Shown here: positions 16,897 to 26,023 of the stretch, piece by piece
How the letters are laid out: every line of letters starts with the position of its first letter
Numbering within the stretch: the first letter of the stretch is position 1
Assembly: GCA_002010065.2 (NCBI GenBank)
Contig: MTMD02000005.1
Coordinates: 22,180 to 86,179 of the forward strand
Direction: 5' to 3'
DNA: 64,000 nt
DNA from: Candidatus Pyrohabitans jungbluthii
Lineage (GTDB): Archaea > Hydrothermarchaeota > Hydrothermarchaeia > Hydrothermarchaeales > BMS3B
The notes under the pieces: generated by a model
Databases searched by the model: none
Told to the model about the DNA's origin: nothing
The model's input: only the letters and a program-made list of their open reading frames with translations
Made by a program: the position numbers and the translations under genes

Positions 16897-18447
16897 ATGG
16901 GCTCCCGGTATGAAGTATGCATTATAGGTGGGGGGATAACCGGTGCTGGCATTGCCAGAGACCTAGCAATGAGAGGTGTGGATGTAATCCTTCTGGAGCG
17001 AGGTGACCTGTCTACAGGCTCCACCGGCAGGAGCCACGGCTTACTGCACAGCGGGGGGAGGTATGTGGTCACTGACATAGATAGCGCAAGGCAGTGCGCC
17101 TCCGAGAATGAGATTTTGAGGAAAGTTGCCGGGAGCTTTATCCATGCCACGGGCGGGCTGTTCGTTTCTCTTAAGGGTGACGATGACTCCTACTTGGAAA
17201 GATTCCTGCAGGGGTGCAGGAGCGCTGGAGTGAAGGCGAGTGAGATATCGCCGGAGGAGGCTCTAAAGCTTGAGCCAAACCTGAGCAGTAGCGTAGAGGC
17301 TGCGGTGGAGGTGAACGACGCTGTTGCTGACCCCTTTATGCTCACTGTTGCAAACGCGTACGCCGCTCGCGAAGAGGGTGCTGAGATTGAGACCTACGCA
17401 AGAGTGGTGGAGATCGACGGTGAGAGGGTGGGTTACCTGCAAAATCACAGAAGGCACACGATAAAGGCAGAGGTCATAATAAACGCCTCTGGCGTTTGGG
17501 CTGGCGAAGTTGCGAAGCTTGCTGGGAAAAAGATTGAGGTTAAGGCTTACAAGGGCACCATTCTGGTCTATCAGGGTAGAGCGGTGCAGAGGGTGGTAAA
17601 CCACCTCCGCCTGCCTTCGCAGGGCGACATCCTTCTCCCCCACCAGAGCACCACCCTGGTGGGCACCACCCTTATGCCAGAGGCAAAGCTTGAGAAGTTC
17701 CTAATTGAGAGAGAAGAAGTGGAGCTTCTTAAGAGGGAAGGCGCAGCCAAGGTTCCCCTCCTTCGTAAGATGAGGCTTTTAAGGGCTTACGCGGGCTTGA
17801 GACCAATAGTGGGCGAGTGGAAAGAGAGAGGTTATGCGCTTATCGAAGATGGAAACTTCATCACCATCACCGGGGGTAAGTTCACCATATTTCGATTAAT
17901 GGCAGAGCGCGCGAGCGACGCCGCTTGCAGAATGCTTGGTGTTAGGGCGAGGTGCCTCACAGCGAAAGAGCCGATTATTGAGGAAGGCGAGGATGAGAAG
18001 CTGAAGGCGAAACTTGGGGAGCGCACTATGGGGAGGCTTTATAAGAAGTACGGAGCGCTTACGCAGAAGCTTTCGCTCTACGCAGGGAAAAAGAAGGTCA
18101 CCTGCCTGTGCGAGGGAGTCAGCGAGGGCGAAGTGATTTTCTCGGCGAAAGAGCTTTTCTGTAAAAATATTCGCGACATAAGGCGGCGCACAAGGCTGGG
18201 AATGGGCTTCTGCCAGGGCAGGAGGTGCACCCTTGAAGCGGCTCTCGCCCTTTTCTCAGAGGGCATAATTTCTCCAGAGGAGGCGCAGATGCAGATCATA
18301 AACAGCTTAAGAGAGAGGTGGAAGGGGTTAATGCCTGTGATGGAGGAATCCTTAAAGGAGGCAAAGCTTACTGAAGCGACGTACGCATGCGCCGGCAACT
18401 ACGATAAGATTAAAAAGCACATCTCTGGGCTGGTGAGTTTCCTTTGA
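16897..18447 (+). CDS. glpA: Anaerobic glycerol-3-phosphate dehydrogenase subunit A
   Basis: A 516-residue FAD enzyme oxidising glycerol-3-phosphate to dihydroxyacetone phosphate. The FAD-binding motif IIGGGITGAGIARDLAMRG is at the N-terminus, followed by TGRSHGLLHSGGRYV. Residues ~400-465 form a BFD-like [2Fe-2S] domain (CLCEGVSEGE ... GMGFCQGRRC). It is the first of four genes with 4-bp overlaps. An archaeon builds its own lipids on G1P, so this enzyme points to catabolism of external glycerol compounds or to redox balancing. No glpC follows, so the electron acceptor is not evident. Confidence 0.9.
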   Translation: MGSRYEVCIIGGGITGAGIARDLAMRGVDVILLERGDLSTGSTGRSHGLLHSGGRYVVTDIDSARQCASENEILRKVAGSFIHATGGLFVSLKGDDDSYLERFLQGCRSAGVKASEISPEEALKLEPNLSSSVEAAVEVNDAVADPFMLTVANAYAAREEGAEIETYARVVEIDGERVGYLQNHRRHTIKAEVIINASGVWAGEVAKLAGKKIEVKAYKGTILVYQGRAVQRVVNHLRLPSQGDILLPHQSTTLVGTTLMPEAKLEKFLIEREEVELLKREGAAKVPLLRKMRLLRAYAGLRPIVGEWKERGYALIEDGNFITITGGKFTIFRLMAERASDAACRMLGVRARCLTAKEPIIEEGEDEKLKAKLGERTMGRLYKKYGALTQKLSLYAGKKKVTCLCEGVSEGEVIFSAKELFCKNIRDIRRRTRLGMGFCQGRRCTLEAALALFSEGIISPEEAQMQIINSLRERWKGLMPVMEESLKEAKLTEATYACAGNYDKIKKHISGLVSFL

Positions 18448-19499
18448 AGCTGGTGGTTATAGGCTCGGGCATCGCTGGCATCGTAGCTGCGCTGAGAGCA
18501 GCATCTCTAAAAAGGGAAGTGCTCCTGGTATCTCAGGGCAAGAGTGCCACTTCTCGTTCGCTGGGCGTGGTGGACGTGCTGGGTTATCTCAATGGAGAGG
18601 AAGTTAAAAGCCCTGAAGAGGGGATAAAGACGCTCGCCGAGACGAAGGAGGAGCATCCATACTCTCTGCTGGGGTTTAAAAAGGTGGCAGAAAGCCTGAA
18701 TTTCTTTAAAAGCATGGCAGAGAAGGCTGGCATTCCCTTCAAAGGCAGTATTGAGAAGAACATCCATGTGGCGACGCAGTTCGGTACCGTCAAGCCTACT
18801 TGCCTCGCCCTAGACGAAGTCTACAATGCCAGGGTTGAGGAGTGGCACACCAGGGCTGTGGCTATCGCCGGGAAGGAGGAGAGGAATTTCAATCCCGGCT
18901 TTGTCGCCGCATCCCTGGCAGAGCTCCTACCGAAGCTTGGAATTGCTCAGCCAGCGAGAATTTCAGGCAGCGAGCATGGCGACCTCGTGATTAAACCTCT
19001 AGAGCAGATTGCACCGGGGGAAAAGGCTTATGCCCTGCCCATTCTGGGAGACGGCAGCTTTATTGCGCAGAGGCTTCTGGAGCATGCTGTAAAGCTCGGG
19101 GTAAAGGTGGTGGAGGACAGGATTGACAGAGCGAGGGTTGAGGGAGGTGAGGTAAAGGAGGTAATGGGAAAAGAGAGCTATAAGGGTGATGCCTTTATTC
19201 TTGCCACCGGTGACTGGGTGGGAGGCGGTCTCTCAGGGTTAAAGGAAAAGGTGTTTGGACTGGAGCTACTCAGGGTTGAGGGGAAGCTTGTAAGGAAGAC
19301 GCCTTTTCCGGAGAAGGGGCACCCTTACTCCAGGGTGGGCGTTAAGGTCGATGAAAGTCTCAGCCCATTTTATAGAGGGGAAAAAATATCCAATTTAAAG
19401 GTGGCAGGTGCGCTGCTGGGAGGCTATGACTACTGCACTGAGAAGAGTGGCTGGGGCGTGGCTATCGCAAGTGCATACGTGGCAGGAGGTATGGAATGA
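18444..19499 (+). CDS. glpB: Anaerobic glycerol-3-phosphate dehydrogenase subunit B
   Basis: A 351-residue flavoprotein with an N-terminal dinucleotide-binding motif VIGSGIAGIVAALRAAS and a closing FAD segment CTEKSGWGVAIASAYVAGG. Position directly after glpA supports GlpB. The start is a TTG overlapping the glpA stop (TTGA). GlpB usually passes electrons from GlpA to the membrane-linked GlpC, which is absent here. Confidence 0.85.
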   Translation: MKLVVIGSGIAGIVAALRAASLKREVLLVSQGKSATSRSLGVVDVLGYLNGEEVKSPEEGIKTLAETKEEHPYSLLGFKKVAESLNFFKSMAEKAGIPFKGSIEKNIHVATQFGTVKPTCLALDEVYNARVEEWHTRAVAIAGKEERNFNPGFVAASLAELLPKLGIAQPARISGSEHGDLVIKPLEQIAPGEKAYALPILGDGSFIAQRLLEHAVKLGVKVVEDRIDRARVEGGEVKEVMGKESYKGDAFILATGDWVGGGLSGLKEKVFGLELLRVEGKLVRKTPFPEKGHPYSRVGVKVDESLSPFYRGEKISNLKVAGALLGGYDYCTEKSGWGVAIASAYVAGGME

Positions 19500-20269
19500 A
19501 GGACTATAAGGGCTACATATTTGACATGGACGGCGTGGTTTATCGAGGAAACACGCTTATTCCGGGGGCGGTGGAGACACTGGAGTCTCTAAAAAGGAGA
19601 GGCAAAAGGCTTGTGTTTGTGAGCAACAACTCCACAAGGGCGAGGGACGACTACGCGGAGAGGATTAGAGAGATGGGGCTGCCCATAGAAATGGATGAAG
19701 TAATCCCGGCCACCTATGCCACAGCTCGCTTTCTTGCAGATAACTATACGGAGAAGAGGATATTCGTGGTGGGTGCCCTGGGGCTGATAAAGGAGCTTCT
19801 CAGGGCAGAGCTTACGTTGGTGGATACCCCTGAAAAGGCGGACATCCTCGTTACAGGCTCAGACCCGGCGATTAACTACCAGAAGCTGAGCCAGGCGACC
19901 TCGCTATTGCTCAAAGGCAAGCTGTGGGTTACTACCAACACTGACAAGCTGTACCCAGCGGAGGATAGGATAATCCCCGGCACTGGCGCGGTGGTGGGGG
20001 CGCTGCAGTACATCACAGGCAGGGCTCCGGATGTGGTAATCGGTAAGCCCTCAAGGCACATAATGGAGCAGGCACTTAAAGCTCTTGGCGTTGAGAGAGA
20101 GGATTGCCTTATGGTTGGGGACATTATTGAGAGCGACGTTCTGGCAGGGAAGAATGCTGGAATAGATACCGCTCTCGTCCTCACAGGGGTAACAAGCCGT
20201 GAGGATGTGGAAAGGTCGGAAATAAAGCCTGATTATGTGCTGAATAGCATAAAAGACCTGGAGGGGTGA
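19496..20269 (+). CDS. HAD-IIA phosphatase (NagD/glycerol-phosphate phosphatase-like)
   Basis: A 257-residue HAD hydrolase. Motif I is FDMDGVVYRG with two aspartates, motif II VSNNST, and motif IV MVGDIIESDVLAG. The cap type places it in subfamily IIA with NagD, 4-nitrophenyl phosphatase and glycerol-phosphate phosphatases. Its ATG overlaps the glpB stop, so glycerol phosphate or a related triose phosphate is a sensible substrate, inferred from context. Confidence 0.85.
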   Translation: MKDYKGYIFDMDGVVYRGNTLIPGAVETLESLKRRGKRLVFVSNNSTRARDDYAERIREMGLPIEMDEVIPATYATARFLADNYTEKRIFVVGALGLIKELLRAELTLVDTPEKADILVTGSDPAINYQKLSQATSLLLKGKLWVTTNTDKLYPAEDRIIPGTGAVVGALQYITGRAPDVVIGKPSRHIMEQALKALGVEREDCLMVGDIIESDVLAGKNAGIDTALVLTGVTSREDVERSEIKPDYVLNSIKDLEG

Positions 20270-21501
20270 AGGTGCTAAGGGAGTTTATAGGGGATGAGCT
20301 CATAAAAGCATTGGAAAGGGCAAAAGAAGGGATTTGCTCAGTGGAGTTCAGGGATGTAGTAATTGTACATCACAACGACGCCGACGGGATATGCGCGGGT
20401 ACAATTCTTTACAAATCCTTCTCTGCCTTGGGAATGAAGCCAGGGATGGTGTGCATTGAGAAGGTTCACCCAGCGATAATAGAGAAGATTCACGCCAGGG
20501 AAGATTCCCTTATTGTTTACACAGACCTGGGAGGTTTAGCGGGGGATATAATCAGAGATATGGATGCAGGAAGAAACTTGGTTTTAATTCTAGACCATCA
20601 TCCAGCAAAGGAGGTAAGTGGAGAGAAAATTCTGGTAATAGACTCGGAGCTTTTCGGGGTCAGCGGCGATGTTTTCATCTCAGCCTCCACTCTCACCTAC
20701 CTCTTCTGCAGGTATATTACTGATTCAGAGATAGAGGGCTGCGCCACCCTAGCTGTGGTGGGCTCAGTTGGAGACTACCACGACAGGAGCGGCGGTATTC
20801 TGGGCTATGACCGCTATGCACTGGAGCAGGCTATAGACGCTGGTGAGGCGAAGATTAAGATTGATGACAGCAGGGAGAGGTATTTCCTTAATAAGTTTAA
20901 CGAGTTCGCCGACGTTGTGGCAGACTACCTTACCACCCTTGGCTCAGTTGGATACTATGAGGGAGGCTATAAACTGGGCATGGAGGCAGCTCTGCATGGG
21001 TTTTCAGATGAGGTAATAAAGCGAGCCAACGAGCTGAAAAGGCTGAAAGATGAGAAGTTTAAGCGGAAGATTGAGGAGCTGAAAAATGGGGGAATTCGGA
21101 AGGAAAAGCATGTGCAGTGGTTCCACGTGGGCAGGGATTTCATGCCCATGGGGGTTAAGGTTATAGGGCTTTTCTGCCATGGGATTAAGGATATGAGCTT
21201 TATCGACGAGGATAAGTTTGTAGCAGGTTTTCAGGATTTTATACCAGAGCTGCCAGACTTGGGGAGAATAGACTGGGAGGGTGTGAAGGTTAGCTTCAGG
21301 GCTCCTGCGCCTCTGGAGAGGAAAGTTCTCTCGGGAGAGGTGCCTGGATTAGATATAACCCTGCCCAGAGCTACAGAACGCGTGGGAGGCACAGCCGACG
21401 CAAGCCACCGCATAGCTGCTGCTTCGCTGATAGATAAAGACAGGGAAGAGGAGCTTATCCGCGAGTGGGAGGCGATTATGGAGGAGCTTAGCTCCACCTA
21501 A
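20266..21501 (+). CDS. DHH family phosphoesterase (RecJ-like)
   Basis: A 411-residue protein with the DHH phosphoesterase motifs HHNDADGICAG, YTDLGG, and LDHHPAKE with the signature DHH, and a C-terminal DHHA1-like part (GGTADASHRIAAAS). It starts with GTG in a 4-bp overlap with the HAD gene. Archaeal members include RecJ-like nucleases (GAN) and small-substrate phosphodiesterases. Membership of the glp operon is unexpected and may mean a phosphodiester substrate rather than DNA. Confidence 0.8.
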   Translation: MKVLREFIGDELIKALERAKEGICSVEFRDVVIVHHNDADGICAGTILYKSFSALGMKPGMVCIEKVHPAIIEKIHAREDSLIVYTDLGGLAGDIIRDMDAGRNLVLILDHHPAKEVSGEKILVIDSELFGVSGDVFISASTLTYLFCRYITDSEIEGCATLAVVGSVGDYHDRSGGILGYDRYALEQAIDAGEAKIKIDDSRERYFLNKFNEFADVVADYLTTLGSVGYYEGGYKLGMEAALHGFSDEVIKRANELKRLKDEKFKRKIEELKNGGIRKEKHVQWFHVGRDFMPMGVKVIGLFCHGIKDMSFIDEDKFVAGFQDFIPELPDLGRIDWEGVKVSFRAPAPLERKVLSGEVPGLDITLPRATERVGGTADASHRIAAASLIDKDREEELIREWEAIMEELSST

Positions 21502-21586
21502 CCCGCCTTCCCTATTCTCAGCGCATCAGTTCACCGCCAAGCTTAGGCCCATGTTGCCAACGGGACGGCTAGCTACATTTTATACT

Positions 21587-22057
21587 TCATTTAATTGCTA
21601 GGCACTTAACCCCCTCTCCGCCGAGCATGAGCTGCCTGAGCTTCTTCTCACAGTAGTCCACCCACGGCGAAAGATGCGCCACCACCACTTCCACATTTTG
21701 GTGGTTTATAGTGCCTTGCTTCTGTCTGTGCAGGCAGGTAAGAAGCTCCTGGTATGCTTTCATTGCAGCCTCAACCTCACCGCACGCTTCGTAGAGGCGA
21801 GCCGCATGCATGTAGCAGTTCGTTGCCAGGTCTACCATGAACATTGCCAGCTCATGACGATGGCTGCGGATATTCTCATAAACCGTGAGGTAGCTGTCGC
21901 CGGCGAGCTGATAAAACACCGCTGCAAGCGCATGCCCTTCCACTTCGCAAGCGCGCTCCATGAAGCTCTTAGCCAGCTCAATCACCGCACCTAAGCCAAG
22001 GCGCATCGCAGCCTCAAGCGCTTCATAGCCTCTTGCCAGTTCCGCGTCTACATCCAT
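21587..22057 (-). CDS. All-helical TPR-like protein of unknown function
   Basis: About 156 residues, almost entirely helical, with TPR-like A/Y/L spacing (HALAAVFYQLAGDSYL, NCYMHAARLYEACGEVEAAMKAY). The ATG at 22057 is chosen because GTGAGG lies just before it; a TTG at 22075 would add six residues. A TATA-like AGATATTTAAG at 22079-22089 serves this direction. It is divergent from an ArsR-like regulator with an operator-like palindrome between them, so the two may be co-regulated. No family recognised. Confidence 0.7.
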   Translation of the reverse strand: MDVDAELARGYEALEAAMRLGLGAVIELAKSFMERACEVEGHALAAVFYQLAGDSYLTVYENIRSHRHELAMFMVDLATNCYMHAARLYEACGEVEAAMKAYQELLTCLHRQKQGTINHQNVEVVVAHLSPWVDYCEKKLRQLMLGGEGVKCLAIK

Positions 22058-22099
22058 GCCCTCACATCTACCCAAAGGCTTAAATATCTGACGATTCTA

Positions 22100-22113
22100 T
22101 TAACATATGTTAA
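22100..22113. promoter_or_regulatory. Perfect 14-bp palindrome, probable operator
   Basis: TTAACATATGTTAA is a perfect palindrome in the divergent intergenic region, ending 5 bp before the preferred ATG (22119) of the winged-helix gene. Size and symmetry suit a dimeric winged-helix regulator; autoregulation is inferred. Confidence 0.5.
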
Positions 22114-22118
22114 CCAAA

Positions 22119-22685
22119 ATGGCAACAATAAAGGACATCTTCGGTGTGCTCAGAAGCAAAACCAGGAGGGAAATCCTCAGGTTACTCCTGAAGAAGGAGA
22201 TGCACCTCTCAGGCATAGCTCGCGAGCTTGGCATCTCAGTACCTCAAGCATCGAAGCACTGCAGGCTGCTGGAGGAGAAGGGTTTAATAGAGCGCAGAAC
22301 CTTCGGCAGGACAAATGTACTAAGAGCGAAGCCAGAGAGAATATACGAGCTTCTAGAGTACTTCGCAGAGGAGGTGAGCGTAGAGGTGCCGGCAGGAACG
22401 AATGTGCTCGACGCTCTGAAGCAGGTGGCAAATGTACAGGTGGAGCGCGTGGGCGCTCGCGGCTTTGTGGTGAGCATAGACGGAGAGGAGGGCTACTACA
22501 TCTATGAGGTCAACGGCAGGCTTCCAGACGTGCCAATGCACGAGTTCACGCTGAGCGAAGATGTCACCGTGGAGCTCAAGAAGATTGTAAACGTGCCAAA
22601 GAAGCGGATGAAAATTAGGGTTAAGAGGGGGTATCCCTCGCCGAGGGAGGGCGTGCTCAAATCACAAGGCTCACATTCTCCTTGA
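22119..22685 (+). CDS. ArsR-like winged-helix transcriptional regulator
   Basis: From the ATG at 22119 the protein has about 188 residues. The N-terminal ~75 residues are a winged helix (VLRSKTRREILRLLLKK, LSGIARELGISVPQASKHCRLLEEKGLIERR). The rest is a separate ~100-residue domain of unknown ligand. An upstream ATG at 22107 lies inside the 14-bp palindrome and is less likely. Its 3' end overlaps the convergent Lrp gene by 29 bp. Confidence 0.85.
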   Translation: MATIKDIFGVLRSKTRREILRLLLKKEMHLSGIARELGISVPQASKHCRLLEEKGLIERRTFGRTNVLRAKPERIYELLEYFAEEVSVEVPAGTNVLDALKQVANVQVERVGARGFVVSIDGEEGYYIYEVNGRLPDVPMHEFTLSEDVTVELKKIVNVPKKRMKIRVKRGYPSPREGVLKSQGSHSP

Positions 22686-23097
22686 GGCATTCGAAAACCA
22701 CGCTGGCGCGAACCTCGTTTATGCCTGAGATTCTCGAAATCCTCTTTTCCACTATCTCCTTCAGCTTTGCGATGCTCTCGGTGCGTATCTTTGCAACTAT
22801 GTCGTACTCCCCCAGAGTGGTGTAAACCTCGGTGACGTCTTCCACATCTGCAATCTCCCTTGCTATCGCAGCGCTGTCCGAGATGCTGCATCTTATGTTG
22901 AGTATACAGGTTATTGGCTTGCCCATAGCCTCTTGGCTAATAAGCACTGTGAAAGCCTTAATTGTGCCTTTTTCCAGCTTTTTTATGCGTTTGTGCACAG
23001 CCACGTCGGAAATTTTGGTTTTCTTGGCTATCTCTTTATAAGAGGTGCGGGAGTTCTTCATCAGCATCTCCAGGATTTTCCTATCCACATCATCCAT
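22657..23097 (-). CDS. Lrp/AsnC family transcriptional regulator
   Basis: About 146 residues: an N-terminal helix-turn-helix (DDVDRKILEMLMKNSRTSYKEIAKKTKISDVAVHKRIKKL) and a C-terminal RAM ligand-binding domain (TEVYTTLGEYDIVAKI, then IVEKRISRISGINEV). Such proteins sense amino acids or other small molecules. ATG 23097 is preferred over a TTG at 23106. It overlaps the convergent ArsR-like gene by 29 bp and lies upstream of nrdD in the opposite direction, so it could regulate the reductase. Confidence 0.9.
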   Translation of the reverse strand: MDDVDRKILEMLMKNSRTSYKEIAKKTKISDVAVHKRIKKLEKGTIKAFTVLISQEAMGKPITCILNIRCSISDSAAIAREIADVEDVTEVYTTLGEYDIVAKIRTESIAKLKEIVEKRISRISGINEVRASVVFECLKENVSLVI

Positions 23098-23289
23098 CGC
23101 TAACACCAGTTTGCGATTCTAACCTCATAGTCTAAGGGGTGAGCGTTTATAGCTATTGAGTTAGTACATATAAATATCTTTTGCTGTATGGTTAAGAAAA
23201 CTCTTTCGAAACATTTATATGCGTTGTAAACCACGTATCTATTAATCTTAAAACCTCTGATAATTAGAAATCCAAATGTGGGGTTGAGC

Positions 23290-25332
23290 ATGGGCGTGAC
23301 AGGTACCCGGATTCGTGTTGTCAAAGCTTCAGGTGAGATGGAGGCATTTGACCCTAACATGGTTACCAACGACTGTGTAGACGCCGGGATAGATTTCTGG
23401 ACCGCTGTGGAAGTGGCCCAGGAGGTTGCCAAGCGAATAAGGGATGGGGTCTCTACCAGAGAGATTCAGCAGGAGACGCTCCGGGTGCTCTATGCAATGA
23501 ATCCAGAAGCTGCGGAGCGCTACAAGCGCTACCACAGCATGTATGTTCGTACATCTCGCAATACCATCGAAGCCTTCGACAGGAAGAAAATTGTGGAGTC
23601 ACTCATCCGCGAGACCTCCCTGCCCAGAGAAATAGCTGAGAACATAGCGAAGGAGGCTGAGGCGGAGCTGCGCAGGCTTAAGCTGGAGTTTATCTCCGCC
23701 CCGTTGATACGCGAGGTGGTGAATGTAAAGCTCCTTGAGCATGGTTTCGAGGAGGCACGAGCTAGCTATACCCGCCTTGGAATGCCTGTCTACGACGCCT
23801 CTCGCTTAGTTGAGGGCGAGGCGAAGAGTGCAGAGGCGGTGCACCGCGCCATGGCTGCCAACGTGCTTAAGGAGTTTGCACTTCTGAAGGTTCTTCCTCT
23901 AACCCTTGCGGACGCTCATATGAAGGGTGACCTTCACATCCACGCCCTTGAGGCTTTCGCAACGAAAGCGAGCGCCTTTGCCCATGACCTCCGCCCCTAC
24001 CTCATCGCTGGCATTAAGGGCGGGAGCAGCGCAACCCCGCCAGCGGAGCATGCGGTAGAGGCGGTGCTCACCGCAATAAACGCGCTCCGCCATGGAGAGG
24101 GGAGCTTTTCAACCTCGCAGTGCCTGGACTACATAAACGTGTGGCTTGCTCCTTATATAAGCGGAATGGGCAGCGCAGAAATAGCGCGAGTCGCCAGAAT
24201 GTTGATTTACGAGGTTTCACAGCTTAGCAATGGGGAGCACGCCTACGAGCTGGGCGTTGAATACGGCATACCCGAGTTTCTTGCCTCTGAGCCAGCGACG
24301 CTTCCTGGTGGTGACGTGGGCGACGCTGTCTATGCAGACTTTGAGGAGGAAGCACGCGCCCTTGCTCTTGCCATTGCAGAAGCCTTCGCATCGGGAGACC
24401 ACTTAGCCAAGCCCTTCCTCTGTCCCAAGGTGTACTTCAGGCTGCGTAAAGAGTATGAGGAAAAAGAAGGCTACGACGCATACCTGCGCGCTGCCCACCT
24501 AGCAGCTTCGAGGGGAGCGAGTCATTGCTTTGCGGCTCCTCACGAAGGAGAGCTTCAGATCGCAAACTACACATTTCCAGGCGAGGAGGTGCTGCACCAG
24601 CTGAGCGCAGGCATGCTCCAGGTGGTCACCCTCAATCTCCCCAGAATAGCCTACCAGAGCGAAGGCAGAGAGAGAAAGCTTTTTGAGCTTCTTGAAGAGA
24701 GGGTAAAGCTTGCCATAGATGCGCTTCTTTTAAAGAAGGAGGTTATAGACCGCCGCGTTATGGCTGGGATGCTGCCCATGCTCTCTGAGAATTATGCTAC
24801 GGCGAGGCTTCTTCTCGGCGTGGGCTACGTTGGGCTGAATGAGATGCTCACCGCTTACCTTGACAAAGAGCTTCACGATGGCGAGGCGGCAAAGCTCGGG
24901 GAGCGCGTGGTGAGGTATATGCACGCCCTTGTGGAGCAGTTCAGCCGAGATACAGGGCTAAGCTTTGTGCTCACACAAGCAATAGACGAGAACCCGGCAA
25001 TGAGGCTGGCGAAGCTCGACCATGGCATGTTTGCGGACAGGCTTATAGCAAGAGGTGATAGGCAGGAGGGGAGCGTTTACTATACCCATGCTTCCTGGGT
25101 AAGAGCAGATGCTGAGCTTCCTATCCACCAGCGGCTGAGTATAGAGGGCGAGTTTCATCCTCTCTGCAAAGGTGGTGCAGTTTCCCGAATACTAATAAGC
25201 GAAGCTTTGCCAGAGGTGACAGCGCTGATGGAGCTTTCGCGGAAAGTAGCGGAGCACACCAAGCTGCGCTTCTGGAGCTATTCCCATGAGGGCGACACGG
25301 GCGCAGGTTGCGGCTCTGCCGCAGGGAGGTGA
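23290..25332 (+). CDS. nrdD: Anaerobic ribonucleoside-triphosphate reductase, atypical C-terminus
   Basis: About 680 residues. Two ATP-cone-like regions lie at the N-terminus (residues ~5-90 and ~95-165), followed by an NrdD core with DLHIHALEAFATKAS, LQVVTLNLPRIAYQ and FSRDTGLSFVLTQ. It makes deoxynucleotides without oxygen, using a glycyl radical set by NrdG next door. Oddly, the tail ends HEGDTGAGCGSAAGR without the usual Cys-rich zinc site and RxxGY glycyl-radical loop, and the MGCR motif is not visible; C at GASHCFAAP may stand in. It may be a divergent NrdD class or a truncated gene. The ATG at 23290 is chosen over a GTG at 23278. Confidence 0.85.
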   Translation: MGVTGTRIRVVKASGEMEAFDPNMVTNDCVDAGIDFWTAVEVAQEVAKRIRDGVSTREIQQETLRVLYAMNPEAAERYKRYHSMYVRTSRNTIEAFDRKKIVESLIRETSLPREIAENIAKEAEAELRRLKLEFISAPLIREVVNVKLLEHGFEEARASYTRLGMPVYDASRLVEGEAKSAEAVHRAMAANVLKEFALLKVLPLTLADAHMKGDLHIHALEAFATKASAFAHDLRPYLIAGIKGGSSATPPAEHAVEAVLTAINALRHGEGSFSTSQCLDYINVWLAPYISGMGSAEIARVARMLIYEVSQLSNGEHAYELGVEYGIPEFLASEPATLPGGDVGDAVYADFEEEARALALAIAEAFASGDHLAKPFLCPKVYFRLRKEYEEKEGYDAYLRAAHLAASRGASHCFAAPHEGELQIANYTFPGEEVLHQLSAGMLQVVTLNLPRIAYQSEGRERKLFELLEERVKLAIDALLLKKEVIDRRVMAGMLPMLSENYATARLLLGVGYVGLNEMLTAYLDKELHDGEAAKLGERVVRYMHALVEQFSRDTGLSFVLTQAIDENPAMRLAKLDHGMFADRLIARGDRQEGSVYYTHASWVRADAELPIHQRLSIEGEFHPLCKGGAVSRILISEALPEVTALMELSRKVAEHTKLRFWSYSHEGDTGAGCGSAAGR

Positions 25333-25339
25333 GGGTGAG

Positions 25340-26023
25340 ATGGAACTGGTGTTCTCACACATAGAGCACCTTTCAACCACCGCCTATCCCGGCAAGCCCT
25401 GCACAGTTGTGCACACTCATGGATGCCCCCTGGGGTGCTTCTACTGCGCAGCAGAGGATGCTAATGCTAAGAAGACGGAGACGCAGAAGCTTGTGAAGCT
25501 TTTCGAGGAGGGGAAAGAGCTGATAGATGCTGTAGCTATTGCGGGATGCGAACCTCTTATGCAGTCAGCCTCTTTAGAGCTTGCAGCGCAGCTTAAGGAG
25601 AGGGGGTTTGATATAAAGCTCCACACCACGGGCTACTATCCAAGTGCACTGGAGAGTGTGGTTGAAGAAAGGCTTGCGGATGTCGTGGAGATGGACATAA
25701 AGGCGCCTCTGGATACTGAAAAGTATGCGATGGTAACCGGGAGAGGCGACGCGGTTGACAGGATTTTTCAGTCCCTTGATGTGCTCTCTTCCTCGCAGGT
25801 GCGCTGCCAGGTTACAACAACTCTCGCACCCCCTGTATTCTCCCACGAGGATCTCCCTGAACTTGTTCATGTCCTCTCCTGCTATGGCTTCAAAAAGCTG
25901 AGAGTGAAAAACTACCCTGGCGAAGGAGTGGTAGAACCATGGCTTCTGCATTCGCATGGGGAAGCGCTTCTCAGCAGAGGCGTGGCAGAATGCTTCGCCG
26001 GGAGGTGGTCGGATAGTAATTGA
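25340..26023 (+). CDS. nrdG: Anaerobic ribonucleotide reductase activating protein
   Basis: A 228-residue radical SAM activase that abstracts hydrogen from a reductase glycine. The cluster motif is HGCPLGCFYC (CxxxCxxC) near residue 29. The ATG at 25340 has GGGAGGTGAGGGTGAG immediately upstream and lies 7 bp after the nrdD stop. Size and N-terminus fit the NrdG2 subgroup. The 3' end overlaps the next gene by 68 bp. Confidence 0.9.
   Translation: MELVFSHIEHLSTTAYPGKPCTVVHTHGCPLGCFYCAAEDANAKKTETQKLVKLFEEGKELIDAVAIAGCEPLMQSASLELAAQLKERGFDIKLHTTGYYPSALESVVEERLADVVEMDIKAPLDTEKYAMVTGRGDAVDRIFQSLDVLSSSQVRCQVTTTLAPPVFSHEDLPELVHVLSCYGFKKLRVKNYPGEGVVEPWLLHSHGEALLSRGVAECFAGRWSDSN

Noticed and set aside
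20266..21501. Assigning the DHH protein firmly as RecJ/GAN nuclease
   Set aside because: The glp operon context argues against a simple DNA role; only the family can be stated.
22107..22118. ATG at 22107 as start of the winged-helix gene
   Set aside because: It lies inside the perfect palindrome; the ATG at 22119 fits the family start better.
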